From JALORV01 sp044225415 (GTDB taxonomy: Bacteria; Pseudomonadota; Gammaproteobacteria; Burkholderiales; Burkholderiaceae_F), in assembly GCA_044225415.1 (NCBI GenBank), contig JBGAIO010000108.1, positions 1 through 7,890 on the forward strand: a DNA stretch of 7,890 bases. Reading direction: 5' to 3'. Shown piece after piece: positions 1 to 5,070 of the stretch. The first letter of the stretch is position 1; each line of letters opens with the position of its first letter. The notes under the pieces are model-generated. The model did no database searches and was not told where the DNA came from. It saw nothing but the letters and a program-made list of their open reading frames with translations. Both the position numbers and the translations under genes were made by a program.

Positions 1-144
1 CACTTCGTCGCCGCTCACCTGCGCACGCTTCAGCGCCTCGGCCACCACGGCCGCGCCGAGCTGGGTCGGCGGGACGTCCTTCAGGCTGCCACCGAAGCTG
101 CCGATGGCAGTGCGCACACCGCTGACGACCACGACTTCACGCAT
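1..144 (-). CDS. bktB: Beta-ketothiolase / acetyl-CoA acetyltransferase, BktB-like (N-terminal fragment)
   Basis: This is the first 48 codons of a thiolase; the rest lies beyond the left edge. Thiolases condense two acyl-CoA units, or cleave a 3-ketoacyl-CoA, in the cytoplasm. The fragment begins with the thiolase strand REVVVVSGVRTAIG followed by FGGSLKDV, then a helix containing LGAAVVAEALKRA, which is the usual start of the thiolase N-terminal domain. From memory it is closest to BktB of Cupriavidus necator, which supplies 3-ketovaleryl-CoA or acetoacetyl-CoA for PHA synthesis, but PhaA, AtoB or another paralogue cannot be excluded from 48 residues. The catalytic Cys and His lie outside the window. 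The ATG is preceded on the minus strand by a purine-rich stretch (AGGAAGAAAGGGAGA) that serves as the ribosome binding site. It is the fifth gene of the phaR-rimO run, 42 bp after the barrel gene. The thiolase family is certain; the subtype is less so. Confidence 0.85.
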   Translation of the reverse strand, partial: MREVVVVSGVRTAIGSFGGSLKDVPPTQLGAAVVAEALKRAQVSGDEV

Positions 145-186
145 GACTGTCTCCCTTTCTTCCTGAATGCAGAGGCGCTCGCCCGT

Positions 187-810
187 TCAGAACCTGCCCG
201 TGATGCCCAGCATGGCCGCGTACTGCGCAACGAAATCGCTGGTCAGCGCGACAACGCAGCCGCCCGAGCACAGGAAGTCGCCGGTGCTGTTGACCAGCGT
301 GATGAAGGCGCGGCCTTCTGCGCGCAAGGCCACTGAATCGTTCAGCGGCCAGTAGTAGCCCAGCCCGATGTTGAGCGACGGCCGCACCGCCGATTCGTAG
401 CCCGTATAGCTGGGCGAGAACTGGGTCACTCCCAGCCCGCCGACGACGTAGGCGCCGTGCTCCTTGAACTGCGTGCCGATGCGGCCATCGATGAACACGG
501 TGCCGCCGAGGTGCAGATAGTGCACCGTCATGTCGAACGGCGCGCCCGTGTCCGGCCTGACTTCCGTTGCCTGCTGTGCGTACATCAGCTGCACTTCGCG
601 GCCGGAGTCCAGCACGTAGCCGCCGGCAACTGCGAACATGCCGGTGCTTCTGACGTTCACGCTTTCATCGGTGGCTGCGTCGTAGATGCCGTCGGTACCC
701 ATGTAGCCCATGTACAGGGTCAGGGTCGTCTGCGCACCAGCGATCGCTGGCACAGCGAGCAGCGCGGCGCACAGCGCGTTGATTCCGGTCCGGACGAGAC
801 GATTGCGCAC
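187..810 (-). CDS. Small outer-membrane beta-barrel protein (OMP_b-brl type)
   Basis: This encodes a 207-residue secreted barrel protein. I chose the GTG at 808-810 because a GAGGAG Shine-Dalgarno lies 4 bases before it and a classical signal peptide follows at once: basic start (residues 1-7), hydrophobic core (about 9-24) and cleavage near AIAGA/Q at 26-27. The open frame extends further upstream but only as a shadow of the glutathione S-transferase gene. The mature part alternates polar and hydrophobic residues with many Gly and Tyr (MGYMG, VAGGYVL, VVGGLGVTQF, NIGLGYYWPL, ALRAEGRAF), as expected of transmembrane beta-strands. It ends in Phe (GITGRF), the C-terminal signature recognised by the BAM complex. 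Two cysteines in CSGGC (181 and 185) lie before the last strand and could form a loop disulphide. Size and C-terminal pattern fit eight-stranded OMP_b-brl proteins. No substrate or enzymatic function can be read from the sequence. Its start signal overlaps the upstream stop, so translation is probably coupled. Confidence 0.8.
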   Translation of the reverse strand: MRNRLVRTGINALCAALLAVPAIAGAQTTLTLYMGYMGTDGIYDAATDESVNVRSTGMFAVAGGYVLDSGREVQLMYAQQATEVRPDTGAPFDMTVHYLHLGGTVFIDGRIGTQFKEHGAYVVGGLGVTQFSPSYTGYESAVRPSLNIGLGYYWPLNDSVALRAEGRAFITLVNSTGDFLCSGGCVVALTSDFVAQYAAMLGITGRF

Positions 811-814
811 GCGG

Positions 815-820
815 CTCCTC
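815..820 (-). promoter_or_regulatory. Shine-Dalgarno that fixes the GTG start of the barrel gene
   Basis: Read on the minus strand, GAGGAG lies 4 bases upstream of GTG (808-810). It overlaps the TGA stop (819-821) of the preceding glutathione S-transferase gene. This supports a GTG start at 810 and suggests that ribosomes finishing the upstream gene re-initiate here. Confidence 0.75.
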
Positions 821-1472
821 AGCTGAAGTGACGTTTCCACACCGGCGCCACCGCGGGATGCCTGTCGACCCGCTGCATCATTCCGGCGAACGCAGGATGC
901 TTCTCTTTCAGGTAGTCGCGCATCTTCCACCAGCGCGACAGGTTGGCGAGGTAGACGTCGCACACCATCGGCCGTTCGCCGAACATGAAACCCCGCTTCT
1001 GCGGAAAGGCCTGCGCAATGATGCTCCACGCCAACTTCATGCGCGCGACGGCGGCCCGCCTGACCGCGGCGCGCGTCGGCGCCGGCTTCGAAGTCGTCCA
1101 ACGCGCAGGATAGTCGGCCACGCCCACCGCGCCATAGGCGTTGACTGCGCCGAACATCATCCAGCGCAGGCAGGCAGCGCGATCGCGCGTGGACGGCGCC
1201 GGCACCCAGTCAGCGGCATTGGCGGGATGGCGTTCGACCAGCGTCCACAGGATGGCCACGCTTTCGGTCAGCACCTCGCCGCCAGGCGTGACCAGCGTCG
1301 GCAGCTGCGCCAGCGGATTGACGGTCTTCAGCTCTTCGAAGTACTCGCCCACCGGCGTGGTCCAGGGGGCAGCGTCCTTCAGTTCGTGCTCGAGGCCGAG
1401 CACGTTGAGCATCACTTCGATGCAGGCCGAACCGGAACGCTTTGCGGTGTAAAGAACGTAGGTTTGCGTCAT
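819..1472 (-). CDS. Glutathione S-transferase family protein
   Basis: This encodes a 217-residue soluble protein of standard GST length. The N-terminal thioredoxin-like domain spans about residues 1-82. It starts with YVLYTAKRSGSACIEVML, where Ser13, Ser15 or Cys17 could contact the glutathione thiol. It contains the cis-proline in AQLPTL (Pro58) and the glutathione gamma-glutamyl-binding Glu-Ser pair in LTESVAIL (70-71). The all-helical C-terminal domain follows from about residue 92, with the conserved core segment MVCDVYLANLSRWW (Asp172 at the N-capping position). GSTs conjugate glutathione to electrophiles or act as peroxidases or isomerases; the actual substrate is unknown. The ATG at 1472 overlaps the rimO stop as ATGA and has AGGGGA about 8 bases upstream, so translation is probably coupled to rimO. 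The open frame continues upstream of this ATG only as an Arg-rich shadow of rimO. Family is confident, subclass is not. Confidence 0.88.
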   Translation of the reverse strand: MTQTYVLYTAKRSGSACIEVMLNVLGLEHELKDAAPWTTPVGEYFEELKTVNPLAQLPTLVTPGGEVLTESVAILWTLVERHPANAADWVPAPSTRDRAACLRWMMFGAVNAYGAVGVADYPARWTTSKPAPTRAAVRRAAVARMKLAWSIIAQAFPQKRGFMFGERPMVCDVYLANLSRWWKMRDYLKEKHPAFAGMMQRVDRHPAVAPVWKRHFS

Positions 1473-2857
1473 GCGATCGTCCCCTGCAGGTCGTGGGCAT
1501 CGGCTGCCGTGATCTTCACGTCGACGAACTCGCCCGCGCCGAGCTTCCTTCTCCCGTGCTTCACGTGCACGACGCCGTCGATCTCCGGCGCGTCGGCGAC
1601 GGTGCGGCCGATGCTGACCGTGGCACCCGCCTCGTCGACCAGCACGCGCTGCACGCTGCCTACCTTCGCCTGCAGCCGGCGCGCGGAAATGGCGGCCTGC
1701 ACTTCCATGAACCGCTCGCGACGCGCTTCGCGCACGGCGTCCGGCAGCCCGCCCGGCAGCGCGTTCGCCGCGGCCCCTTCGACGGGCGAATACGCGAAGC
1801 AGCCGACGCGGTCGAGCTCGGCTTCGCGCAGGAAGTCCAGCAGGTGCTCGAACTCCGCCTCGGTCTCCCCGGGAAAGCCGGCGATGAAGGTGGAGCGGAT
1901 CGTCAGCTGCGGACAGATGGCCCGCCACGCGCGGATGCGCTCGATGTTGCGCTCGCCGCTGGCCGGCCGCTTCATCGACTTCAGCACGCGCGGATGCGAA
2001 TGCTGGAACGGCACGTCGAGGTACGGCAGCACGCCACCGTCGTTCATCAGCGCAATGACGTCGTCGACGTGCGGATACGGGTAGACGTAGTGCAGCCGCA
2101 CCCAGGCGTCGTTCGCCCGCGCGAGCTGCCCGAGTTCCGTCACCAGCTCGCGCATGCGCGTGCGCACGGCGCGGCCGCCGATGAAGTCGAGCTTGTAGCG
2201 CGTGTCCACGCCGTAGGCGCCGGTGTCCTGCGACACGACGAGGATTTCCTTGACGCCCTGGCGCAGCAGGGCCTCGGCCTCACGGATGACCTGGCCGATC
2301 GGGCGGGATACAAGGTCTCCGCGCATCGCCGGAATGATGCAGAAGCTGCAGCGATGGTTGCAGCCTTCGGAAATCTTCAGGTACGCGTAGTGGCGCGGCG
2401 TGAGCTTGATGCCGGCCGGAGGTACGAGGTCGGTATACGGATCGTGCGGCCGGGGCAGGTGGCGGTGCACGTGGTCGAGCACCTCGCCTGCTGCGTGCGG
2501 ACCGGTAACGGCCAGCACCTTCGGGTGCACCTTCGCGACGAGGCTGTCGCCACCATCCTTGCGCGCGCCCAGGCAGCCGGTGACGATGACCTTGCCGTTT
2601 TCCGCCAGCGCCTCGCCGATCGCGTCCAGCGATTCGGTCACCGCCGCATCGATGAAGCCGCAGGTGTTGACGATGACGAGATCGGCGCCTTCGTACGTCG
2701 CGCTGGTCGCGTAGCCCTCCGCGCGCAGCTGCGTGAGGATGACTTCGGAGTCGACCAGCGCCTTGGGGCAGCCCAGAGACACGAAGCCCACCGACGGCGC
2801 GGTGGGCTCTGTGCGGCCGGCGCTGCGCGGCCGGCGCGCGGCGGTGGTAGACGTCAT
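1469..2857 (-). CDS. rimO: Ribosomal protein S12 methylthiotransferase RimO
   Basis: This radical-SAM enzyme adds a methylthio group to the beta-carbon of a conserved Asp in ribosomal protein S12. The 462-residue product matches the whole family. The N-terminal MTTase domain starts near residue 21 (SVGFVSLGCPKALVDSE) and has the three cluster-binding cysteines Cys30, Cys66 (NTCGF) and Cys95 (TGCLG). The radical-SAM cluster is CNHRCSFC (Cys166, 170, 173). SAM-domain landmarks follow: IIPAMRGDLVSRP, VVSQDTGAYGVD, RLHYVYPYPHVDD, LPYLDVPFQH and STFIAGFPGETE. A C-terminal TRAM-like domain contains ADAPEIDGVVHV. These blocks distinguish RimO from MiaB and MtaB. The first 20 residues are a low-complexity Arg/Thr/Ala leader. 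The ATG at 2857 has only a weak Shine-Dalgarno, but no better start precedes the conserved region. It lies 13 bp after phaR, suggesting cotranscription, and overlaps the next gene by 4 bp. All catalytic residues are intact. Confidence 0.97.
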   Translation of the reverse strand: MTSTTAARRPRSAGRTEPTAPSVGFVSLGCPKALVDSEVILTQLRAEGYATSATYEGADLVIVNTCGFIDAAVTESLDAIGEALAENGKVIVTGCLGARKDGGDSLVAKVHPKVLAVTGPHAAGEVLDHVHRHLPRPHDPYTDLVPPAGIKLTPRHYAYLKISEGCNHRCSFCIIPAMRGDLVSRPIGQVIREAEALLRQGVKEILVVSQDTGAYGVDTRYKLDFIGGRAVRTRMRELVTELGQLARANDAWVRLHYVYPYPHVDDVIALMNDGGVLPYLDVPFQHSHPRVLKSMKRPASGERNIERIRAWRAICPQLTIRSTFIAGFPGETEAEFEHLLDFLREAELDRVGCFAYSPVEGAAANALPGGLPDAVREARRERFMEVQAAISARRLQAKVGSVQRVLVDEAGATVSIGRTVADAPEIDGVVHVKHGRRKLGAGEFVDVKITAADAHDLQGTIA

Positions 2858-2870
2858 GCGATGCGCAGGA

Positions 2871-3410
2871 TCACTTCTTCTCGCCCGGGAACCCCGGGAA
2901 GCCCGTGAACATCGAGCGCGCCTGGTTCTGCATGTTCTCCTGCATCTGCACGAAGAGATTCTTGCTCTGCTCGATGTAGTTGGACATCATCGACTGGATC
3001 ATCGGCGACTGCATGTTGACGAACTGCGTCCACATCTCGGGACCGATCTTGTTGGTCTCGTAGAACGCCTTGCTCTGCTCCGAGAGCTTGCCCTGGATGT
3101 CGATGAACGCCTGGATGTTCTTCTCCAGGTACGAGCCCATCATCCCCTGCATCGCGTTGCCGTAGAAGCGGATCACCTGCGACAGCATCTGCGCGCTGAA
3201 CATCGGCACGCCGCCGGACTCCTCTTCCAGGATGATCTGCAACAGGATCGGGCGCGTCAGGTCTTCGCCGCTCTTGGCGTCGACGACCTGGAAGTTCTCG
3301 TGTTCGAGGACGAGCTGCTTGACGTCGGCCAGCGTGATGTAGGTGCTGGTCTGCGTGTCGTACAGGCGGCGGTTGGGGTACTTCTTGATCAGGCGAACTG
3401 CGGATGCCAT
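2871..3410 (-). CDS. phaR: Polyhydroxyalkanoate synthesis repressor PhaR
   Basis: This encodes a 179-residue DNA-binding regulator of PHA storage. In PHA-producing bacteria PhaR represses phasin (phaP) genes and often itself, and is released from DNA when it binds nascent PHA granules. The N-terminal DNA-binding domain (about 1-64) begins with the family hallmark RLIKKYPNRRLYDTQTSTYI. It is followed by the PHB-accumulation domain, with LTRPILLQIILEEESGG (51-67) and MLSQVIRFYGNAMQGMM (75-91). Residues 95-165 are rich in Met, Gln and aromatic residues and predicted helical, a plausible granule-binding surface. The end carries a GFPGFPG repeat. The ATG at 3410 has AAGGGA 5 bases upstream. It is the first gene of the minus-strand operon and is divergent from the ABC importer. 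No phaC, phaA or phaB lies next to it in this window. Autoregulation through the 3411-3666 gap is likely from family knowledge but not proven. Confidence 0.96.
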   Translation of the reverse strand: MASAVRLIKKYPNRRLYDTQTSTYITLADVKQLVLEHENFQVVDAKSGEDLTRPILLQIILEEESGGVPMFSAQMLSQVIRFYGNAMQGMMGSYLEKNIQAFIDIQGKLSEQSKAFYETNKIGPEMWTQFVNMQSPMIQSMMSNYIEQSKNLFVQMQENMQNQARSMFTGFPGFPGEKK

Positions 3411-3446
3411 GGCTGTCCCTTGGTGTGTCCCGTGGTTATGGGGCCG

Positions 3447-3472
3447 CGTCGGTCGCGGCGCCCGTCGGTCGC
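3447..3472. repeat. 10-bp direct repeat CGTCGGTCGC in the phaR leader
   Basis: CGTCGGTCGC occurs at 3447-3456 and again at 3463-3472, a 16-bp period. The repeat lies 37-62 bases upstream of the phaR start codon. It is exact over 10 bp and stops on both sides. It could be a tandem regulator site in the leader or promoter of phaR. It could also be a chance repeat, because the local sequence is strongly GC-biased. Its presence is certain; its function is unknown. Confidence 0.5.
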
Positions 3473-3514
3473 TCGTTGCGGCGATTCTGCGACGGGCCTC
3501 TCCCTGTGTATCGC

Positions 3515-3602
3515 GCGATTCTACCGAGTTTGACGCACCGCAACGGACGAACCTTCCGGGTGTGCCCCGGTGGTTGCGGGGAGAGCCATCTGACAGAATC
3601 GC
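3515..3602. promoter_or_regulatory. Concentric inverted repeats, candidate divergent operator/promoter
   Basis: Two inverted repeats share one centre at 3558.5. The outer arms are GCGATTCT (3515-3522) and AGAATCGC (3595-3602). The inner arms are CCGCAAC (3538-3544) and GTTGCGG (3573-3579). As a result each strand reads TTGCGG, 14 bases, then TAGAAT or CAGAAT, followed by CGC, heading outward towards its own gene. The arrangement would suit a regulator acting on both operons, or paired divergent promoter elements with unusually short spacing. A third GCGATTCT lies at 3481-3488. A small interrupted hairpin, GGG-TGTG-CCC, sits near the centre (3558-3567). The symmetry is visible directly; the role is inferred. 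Confidence 0.45.
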
Positions 3603-3655
3603 AGGCTGTTCGCCGAGAGGTCAGCACTTCAGGTACCGGCCGGCGATCGCCCACG

Positions 3656-3661
3656 AAGGAG
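3656..3661 (+). promoter_or_regulatory. Shine-Dalgarno fixing the start of the solute-binding protein
   Basis: AAGGAG lies 5 bases before the ATG at 3667. The reading frame stays open upstream to 3343 on this strand, so this site together with the signal peptide right after the ATG decides the true start. The 10-bp palindrome GGCGATCGCC (3642-3651) lies 4 bases upstream of it. Confidence 0.85.
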
Positions 3662-3666
3662 ACACA

Positions 3667-5016
3667 ATGCTGCGCAATCTGTTCCCCGGCCGTTCGCTTC
3701 CAGGCGTTGCCCTCGCATTCGCCTTCGCATCCACCAGCGCGCTCGCCGGCACCGTGACGGTCATCACGTCCTTTCCGAAGGAACTGACCGCCGCCTACAA
3801 GTCGGCGTTCGAGAAGGCCAACCCGGGCATCACGCTCGAGATCCTGAACAAGAGCACGGTGGCCGGCATCGCCTTCGTGCGCGAGACCGCGGCAGGCCAG
3901 CGTCCCGATGTGTTCTGGGCCTCCGCGCCCGATGCGTTCGAGGTGCTCAAGCGCGACAAGCTGCTGATCGCCGCGCCCGAGGTGGACAACAAGGCCATTC
4001 CCGCGAAGGTCGGCAACTACCCGATCAACGACCCGCAAGGCTTCTACAAGGGCCAGGCACTGGCGGGCTACGGGATCATGTACAACACCCGCTACCTGAA
4101 GGCGAACAAGCTCACCGCGCCGAAGGAGTGGACCGACCTGCTGCAGCCGCAATGGTTCGGCCACGTCGCGATGACCGCGCCGTCGCGCTCGGGCACGATG
4201 CACCTGACGGTCGAGACCATCCTGCAAGGCGAAGGCTGGGACAAGGGCTGGAGCCAGATCCTGCAGATGGCGGGCAACAGCGCGCAGGTCACCGAGCGCA
4301 GCTTCGGCGTGCCCGATGGCATCAACAACGGCCAGTTCGGCGCCGGCCCCGTGATCGACTTCTTCGGGCTCGCAGGCAGGAACTCGGGCTTCCCGGTCGA
4401 GTTCGTCTATCCGGCGGTGACGTCGATCGTGCCCGCCAACATCGCGCTGATCGCCGGCGGGAAGAACACCGCCGAAGCGAAGAAGTTCGTGCAGTTCACG
4501 CTCAGCCAGCAGGGTCAGGAACTGCTGCTGCAGCCGGCGATCTCGCGACTGCCGGTGCTGCCCTACGCCGCCCTCGGCGGCAAGATCCCGGCGGGCTATC
4601 CGGACCCGCAGGTGATCGTCAAGCGCGCCAAGGTCAGCTTCGACGCCGACCTGTCCGAAGACCGCTACTCGCTGGTGCAGTCGCTGTTCGACCAGACGAT
4701 CACGTTCCGGCTGAAGGAACTGCAGGCCGCGACCAAGGCGATCCAGACGGCCGAAGCGAAGCTCGCGGCGAGCGGCAAACCCAACGCGGCGGCGTCGGAC
4801 CTGATCCGGCAGGCGCGCGAGCTGGCCTTCACGCCGATCGTGTCGGAGTCGCTGGCCGGCCAGAAGGACTTCCAGAAGCTCTTCGCGTCGAACAAGAAGG
4901 AAGTCGCGGTTGCCAAGCAGATCACCGGCCTCGAGGAAAGCTGGAACCGCAAGGCGCGCGAGAACTATCTGAAGGCCGCGGATCTCGCGCAGCAGGCGGT
5001 CGCGCTGATCAAGTAA
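3667..5016 (+). CDS. ABC importer periplasmic solute-binding protein, PgtC-like
   Basis: This encodes a 449-residue secreted binding protein that should capture the substrate and deliver it to the permease encoded next. A signal peptide covers residues 1-27 (hydrophobic 12-24, cleavage after ALA). The mature fold starts with GTVTVITSFPKELTAAYKSAF, typical of type II binding proteins of the FbpA/PotD class. Other landmarks are PDVFWASAPDAFE (80-92), GYGIMYNTRYL (134-144), MTAPSRSGTMHLTVE (169-183), RSFGVPDGINNG (211-222) and GAGPVIDFF (225-233). FbpA proteins have about 310 mature residues. Here an extra helical tail of roughly 120 residues (about 330-449, rich in Ala, Lys, Glu and Gln) follows. 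The adjacent Tyr-Tyr pair that holds iron in FbpA is absent. From memory the PSRSGT, RSFGV and GPVID blocks resemble Salmonella PgtC, tied to phosphoglycerate uptake. Substrate is therefore unresolved between iron, organophosphates and others. It is first in its operon, 54 bp before the permease. Confidence 0.88.
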   Translation: MLRNLFPGRSLPGVALAFAFASTSALAGTVTVITSFPKELTAAYKSAFEKANPGITLEILNKSTVAGIAFVRETAAGQRPDVFWASAPDAFEVLKRDKLLIAAPEVDNKAIPAKVGNYPINDPQGFYKGQALAGYGIMYNTRYLKANKLTAPKEWTDLLQPQWFGHVAMTAPSRSGTMHLTVETILQGEGWDKGWSQILQMAGNSAQVTERSFGVPDGINNGQFGAGPVIDFFGLAGRNSGFPVEFVYPAVTSIVPANIALIAGGKNTAEAKKFVQFTLSQQGQELLLQPAISRLPVLPYAALGGKIPAGYPDPQVIVKRAKVSFDADLSEDRYSLVQSLFDQTITFRLKELQAATKAIQTAEAKLAASGKPNAAASDLIRQARELAFTPIVSESLAGQKDFQKLFASNKKEVAVAKQITGLEESWNRKARENYLKAADLAQQAVALIK

Positions 5017-5047
5017 CAGCGTAAGCAGCAGCGTGCAATCGACGTCG

Positions 5048-5064
5048 CCGCGCCGCGCGGGGAG
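5048..5064 (+). promoter_or_regulatory. Short GC hairpin overlapping the permease Shine-Dalgarno
   Basis: CCGCG (5048-5052) can pair with CGCGG (5056-5060) around a 3-base loop. The Shine-Dalgarno GGGGAG (5059-5064) of the GTG-started permease begins inside the 3' arm. The 54-bp gap has no T-tract, so it is not a terminator. A hairpin here could lower permease translation relative to the binding protein, which importers usually need in excess. GC-rich DNA makes such small stems common, so the functional reading is tentative. Confidence 0.35.
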
Positions 5065-5070
5065 TGCCGC

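Larger units (their letters stand above)
3411..3666. promoter_or_regulatory. Divergent intergenic region between phaR and the ABC importer operon
   Basis: This 256-bp gap holds no convincing gene and must serve both flanking operons, so it should contain two outward promoters. I found no good sigma-70 pair with 16-18 bp spacing. The closest boxes are TAGAAT on the minus strand (3518-3523) and CAGAAT on the plus strand (3594-3599), each with TTGCGG 14 bp upstream, which is short. Distinct elements inside it are listed separately: concentric inverted repeats at 3515-3602, an extra GCGATTCT at 3481-3488, a 10-bp direct repeat at 3447-3472 and the palindrome GGCGATCGCC at 3642-3651. There is no T-tract hairpin that would act as a terminator. 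Confidence 0.65.

Noticed and set aside
145..186. Possible terminator between the barrel gene and the thiolase
   Set aside because: Only a weak GGC/GCC stem with no following T-tract on the minus strand.
811..1101. N-terminal extension of the barrel gene to an ATG at 1101
   Set aside because: It would bury the signal peptide behind 97 Arg-rich residues that are only the GST gene read in another frame; the GTG at 810 has a good ribosome site.
1442..2908. Long plus-strand open frame opposite rimO
   Set aside because: Composition is Arg/Ala/Val/His-rich with no family pattern, while the minus strand carries complete RimO with all cysteines.
3530..3558. TTGACG at 3530-3535 as a -35 box for the importer operon
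   Set aside because: No acceptable -10 hexamer lies 16-18 bases downstream.
3642..3651. Palindrome GGCGATCGCC as an operator
   Set aside because: Short self-complementary GC-rich words containing GATC are frequent in such genomes, and a single copy gives no support for a specific function.
3343..3666. Upstream extension of the binding-protein reading frame
   Set aside because: It runs antisense into phaR and would precede the signal peptide; the ATG at 3667 with AAGGAG is clearly better.
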